Assembly (NCBI GenBank): GCA_017477005.1
Contig: JAFUXY010000532.1
Coordinates: 1-7,138, forward strand
From: Lachnospiraceae bacterium
GTDB taxonomy: Bacteria; Bacillota; Clostridia; Lachnospirales; Lachnospiraceae
Direction of reading: 5' to 3'
Length of the DNA: 7,138 nucleotides
Positions 5,966 to 7,138 of this stretch are shown one piece after another. The translations under genes and the position numbers were made by a program. How positions within the stretch are numbered: position 1 is the first letter of the stretch; each line of letters starts with the position of its first letter. The notes beneath the pieces are model-generated. The model ran no database searches, was not told the origin of the DNA, and was given only the letters and a program-made list of their open reading frames with translations.

Positions 5966-7138
5966 ATGTTCAAAAATTCTACCGCGCCGGTCAGCAAGCA
6001 GCCTATTGGCGTAGTCGGCATCGGCGCGTCGGCGGGAGGTCTCGAAGCGCTGCAGCAGTTTTTGACCTTCCTGCCATCCAATACCGGGATGGCCTATGTG
6101 ATCATCCAACATCTGGCCCCAAACCACAAGAGTCTGTTGGCAGACATCCTTGGAAAATACTCCGCTATGCCTGTGACGGAGATTCGGGACGGGATGCAGA
6201 TCCACAAAAATCATATCTATATGATCCCGCCCAAATTCAACGTGGAGATCCAGTCTGATATCTTGAAATTGAAGGTACACGATCCGGAAAAGATCAATCA
6301 CCCGATCGATGTTTTTTTCCGCTCTTTGGCAGAGGCCTGCGAAAACCGCTCTGTGGCAGTGATTCTATCCGGCACCGGCTCCGATGGGACCAATGGCATT
6401 CGCTCGATCAAAGAGCAGAACGGCCTGATCATCGTACAGACCCCGGAATCCGCCAAATTCGACGGCATGCCCCGAAACGCTATCGCGACGGGTTTTGCCG
6501 ATATGGTTCAGAAACCGGATGCGATCGCCAAAGAAATGACCCATATTGCCAAGGCGATGATCGACGCCAGCTCCAAATTCCAGCTTTCCGATGAGGATCT
6601 GCTTTCGCAGGTGTTTTCGATCCTGCGCAATGTGACGAATATCAATTACGCCTATTACAAGCAAACGACCATCCTGCGGCGGATCGAACGGCGGATGGTA
6701 GTGACGCACAATCGCAATCTCAACGAATACGTTACCTATTTGAACAACAACCCCGAAGAAGCCAAGCTGTTGGCGAAAGAAGTGCTGATCGGCGTGACGA
6801 GCTTCTTCCGGGATCCCGAATATTTTGAAACTCTGAAGGACACCGTGATCAAGTCGCTCCTGCGCAATTCCTCGCAGGATCGGCAGCTCCGCATCTGGGT
6901 AGCCGGATGTTCGACTGGGGAAGAGGCCTATTCCGTGGCTATCTTGTTCGCCGAAGCGATGGAGGAAGTCAATATCCGGCGGGATATCAAGATCTTTGCG
7001 ACCGATCTCGATGGCGAGTCGATCGCGATGGCCGTGCGGGGCATCTACGGAGACAACATCATCGAGGACGTCTCTGTGTCCCGGTTATCCAAATATTTCA
7101 CCCGAAAGGGCAACAAATACGTGATCCGGCATGACATC
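5966..7138 (+). CDS. CheB-CheR fusion protein (protein-glutamate methylesterase/methyltransferase), 3'-truncated by window edge
   Basis: The first 391 residues of a protein joining both chemoreceptor adaptation activities; the frame is open to the last base. ATG 5966 follows GGGGG (5951-5955) by 10 nt. Residues 14-190 are a CheB-type methylesterase domain with all three catalytic residues: Ser22 in GIGASAGG, His49 in IIQHLAPNH and Asp140 in LSGTGSDG. Residues from about 210 are CheR: a helical part with ILRRIERRM (236-244), then the SAM-binding motif VAGCSTGEEAYS (312-323) and ATDLDGE (345-351). The N-terminal receiver domain of classical CheB is absent, so phosphorylation by CheA is not expected to control it directly. 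Family members of this kind usually continue into a coiled coil and PAS domains, sometimes with histidine kinase or GGDEF modules, and reach 900 residues or more; that part is outside the window. The substrate is plausibly the divergent receptor, which is inference. Confidence 0.95.
   Translation, partial: MFKNSTAPVSKQPIGVVGIGASAGGLEALQQFLTFLPSNTGMAYVIIQHLAPNHKSLLADILGKYSAMPVTEIRDGMQIHKNHIYMIPPKFNVEIQSDILKLKVHDPEKINHPIDVFFRSLAEACENRSVAVILSGTGSDGTNGIRSIKEQNGLIIVQTPESAKFDGMPRNAIATGFADMVQKPDAIAKEMTHIAKAMIDASSKFQLSDEDLLSQVFSILRNVTNINYAYYKQTTILRRIERRMVVTHNRNLNEYVTYLNNNPEEAKLLAKEVLIGVTSFFRDPEYFETLKDTVIKSLLRNSSQDRQLRIWVAGCSTGEEAYSVAILFAEAMEEVNIRRDIKIFATDLDGESIAMAVRGIYGDNIIEDVSVSRLSKYFTRKGNKYVIRHDI

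Noticed and set aside
6490..6505. GCCGATAT, resembling a SigD (flagellar sigma) -10 box
   Set aside because: It lies inside the CheB coding region and has no TAAA at the right distance; chance match.

Overview
The window looks like chromosomal DNA from a low-to-mid GC Gram-positive bacterium, most probably a member of the Clostridia (Oscillospiraceae/Ruminococcaceae-like). The reasons are moderately GC-rich genes separated by AT-rich spacers, strong purine-rich Shine-Dalgarno sites, a likely TTG start, TATAAT-type promoters and the clostridial style of the signalling proteins. This assignment is inference; no marker in the window fixes the species.

Layout. (1) 1-945, plus strand: the 3' three quarters of purD (purine synthesis), followed by an intrinsic terminator at 975-1005. 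(2) 946-1214: an AT-rich control region with a candidate promoter (1058-1086) and a palindrome TGTGAATTTCACA (1160-1172), ahead of (3) 1215-3848, plus strand: an 877-residue soluble c-di-GMP protein with an unassigned N-terminal region, then GAF, PAS-like, GGDEF and EAL domains. Its EAL residues are all present, but its GGDEF domain lacks a metal-binding Asp and the inhibitory site, so it is predicted to be mainly a phosphodiesterase. (4) 3859-3902: a perfect 16-bp-stem terminator. (5) 3914-4106: a 193-bp MITE-like element with 21-bp terminal inverted repeats and three or four internal hairpins, abutting the end of the next gene. (6) 4106-5800, minus strand: a two-TM methyl-accepting chemotaxis protein with a Cache-like extracellular sensor. 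(7) 5801-5965: a divergent promoter region carrying two strikingly similar sigma-70/A-type promoters back to back. (8) 5966 to the end, plus strand: the start of a CheB-CheR fusion (methylesterase plus methyltransferase) that runs off the window.

How the genes fit together. The chemoreceptor and the CheB-CheR fusion are transcribed divergently from matched promoters. Receptor adaptation by glutamate methylation and demethylation would be the direct link if the fusion acts on this receptor. The c-di-GMP enzyme next door converges on the receptor gene but is separated from it by a terminator and the repeat, so it is a neighbour rather than an operon partner. purD is a housekeeping gene with no evident functional tie to the rest. 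No complete new system is evident. The most unusual items are the degenerate-GGDEF/intact-EAL architecture, the hairpin-rich repeat and the matched divergent promoters.
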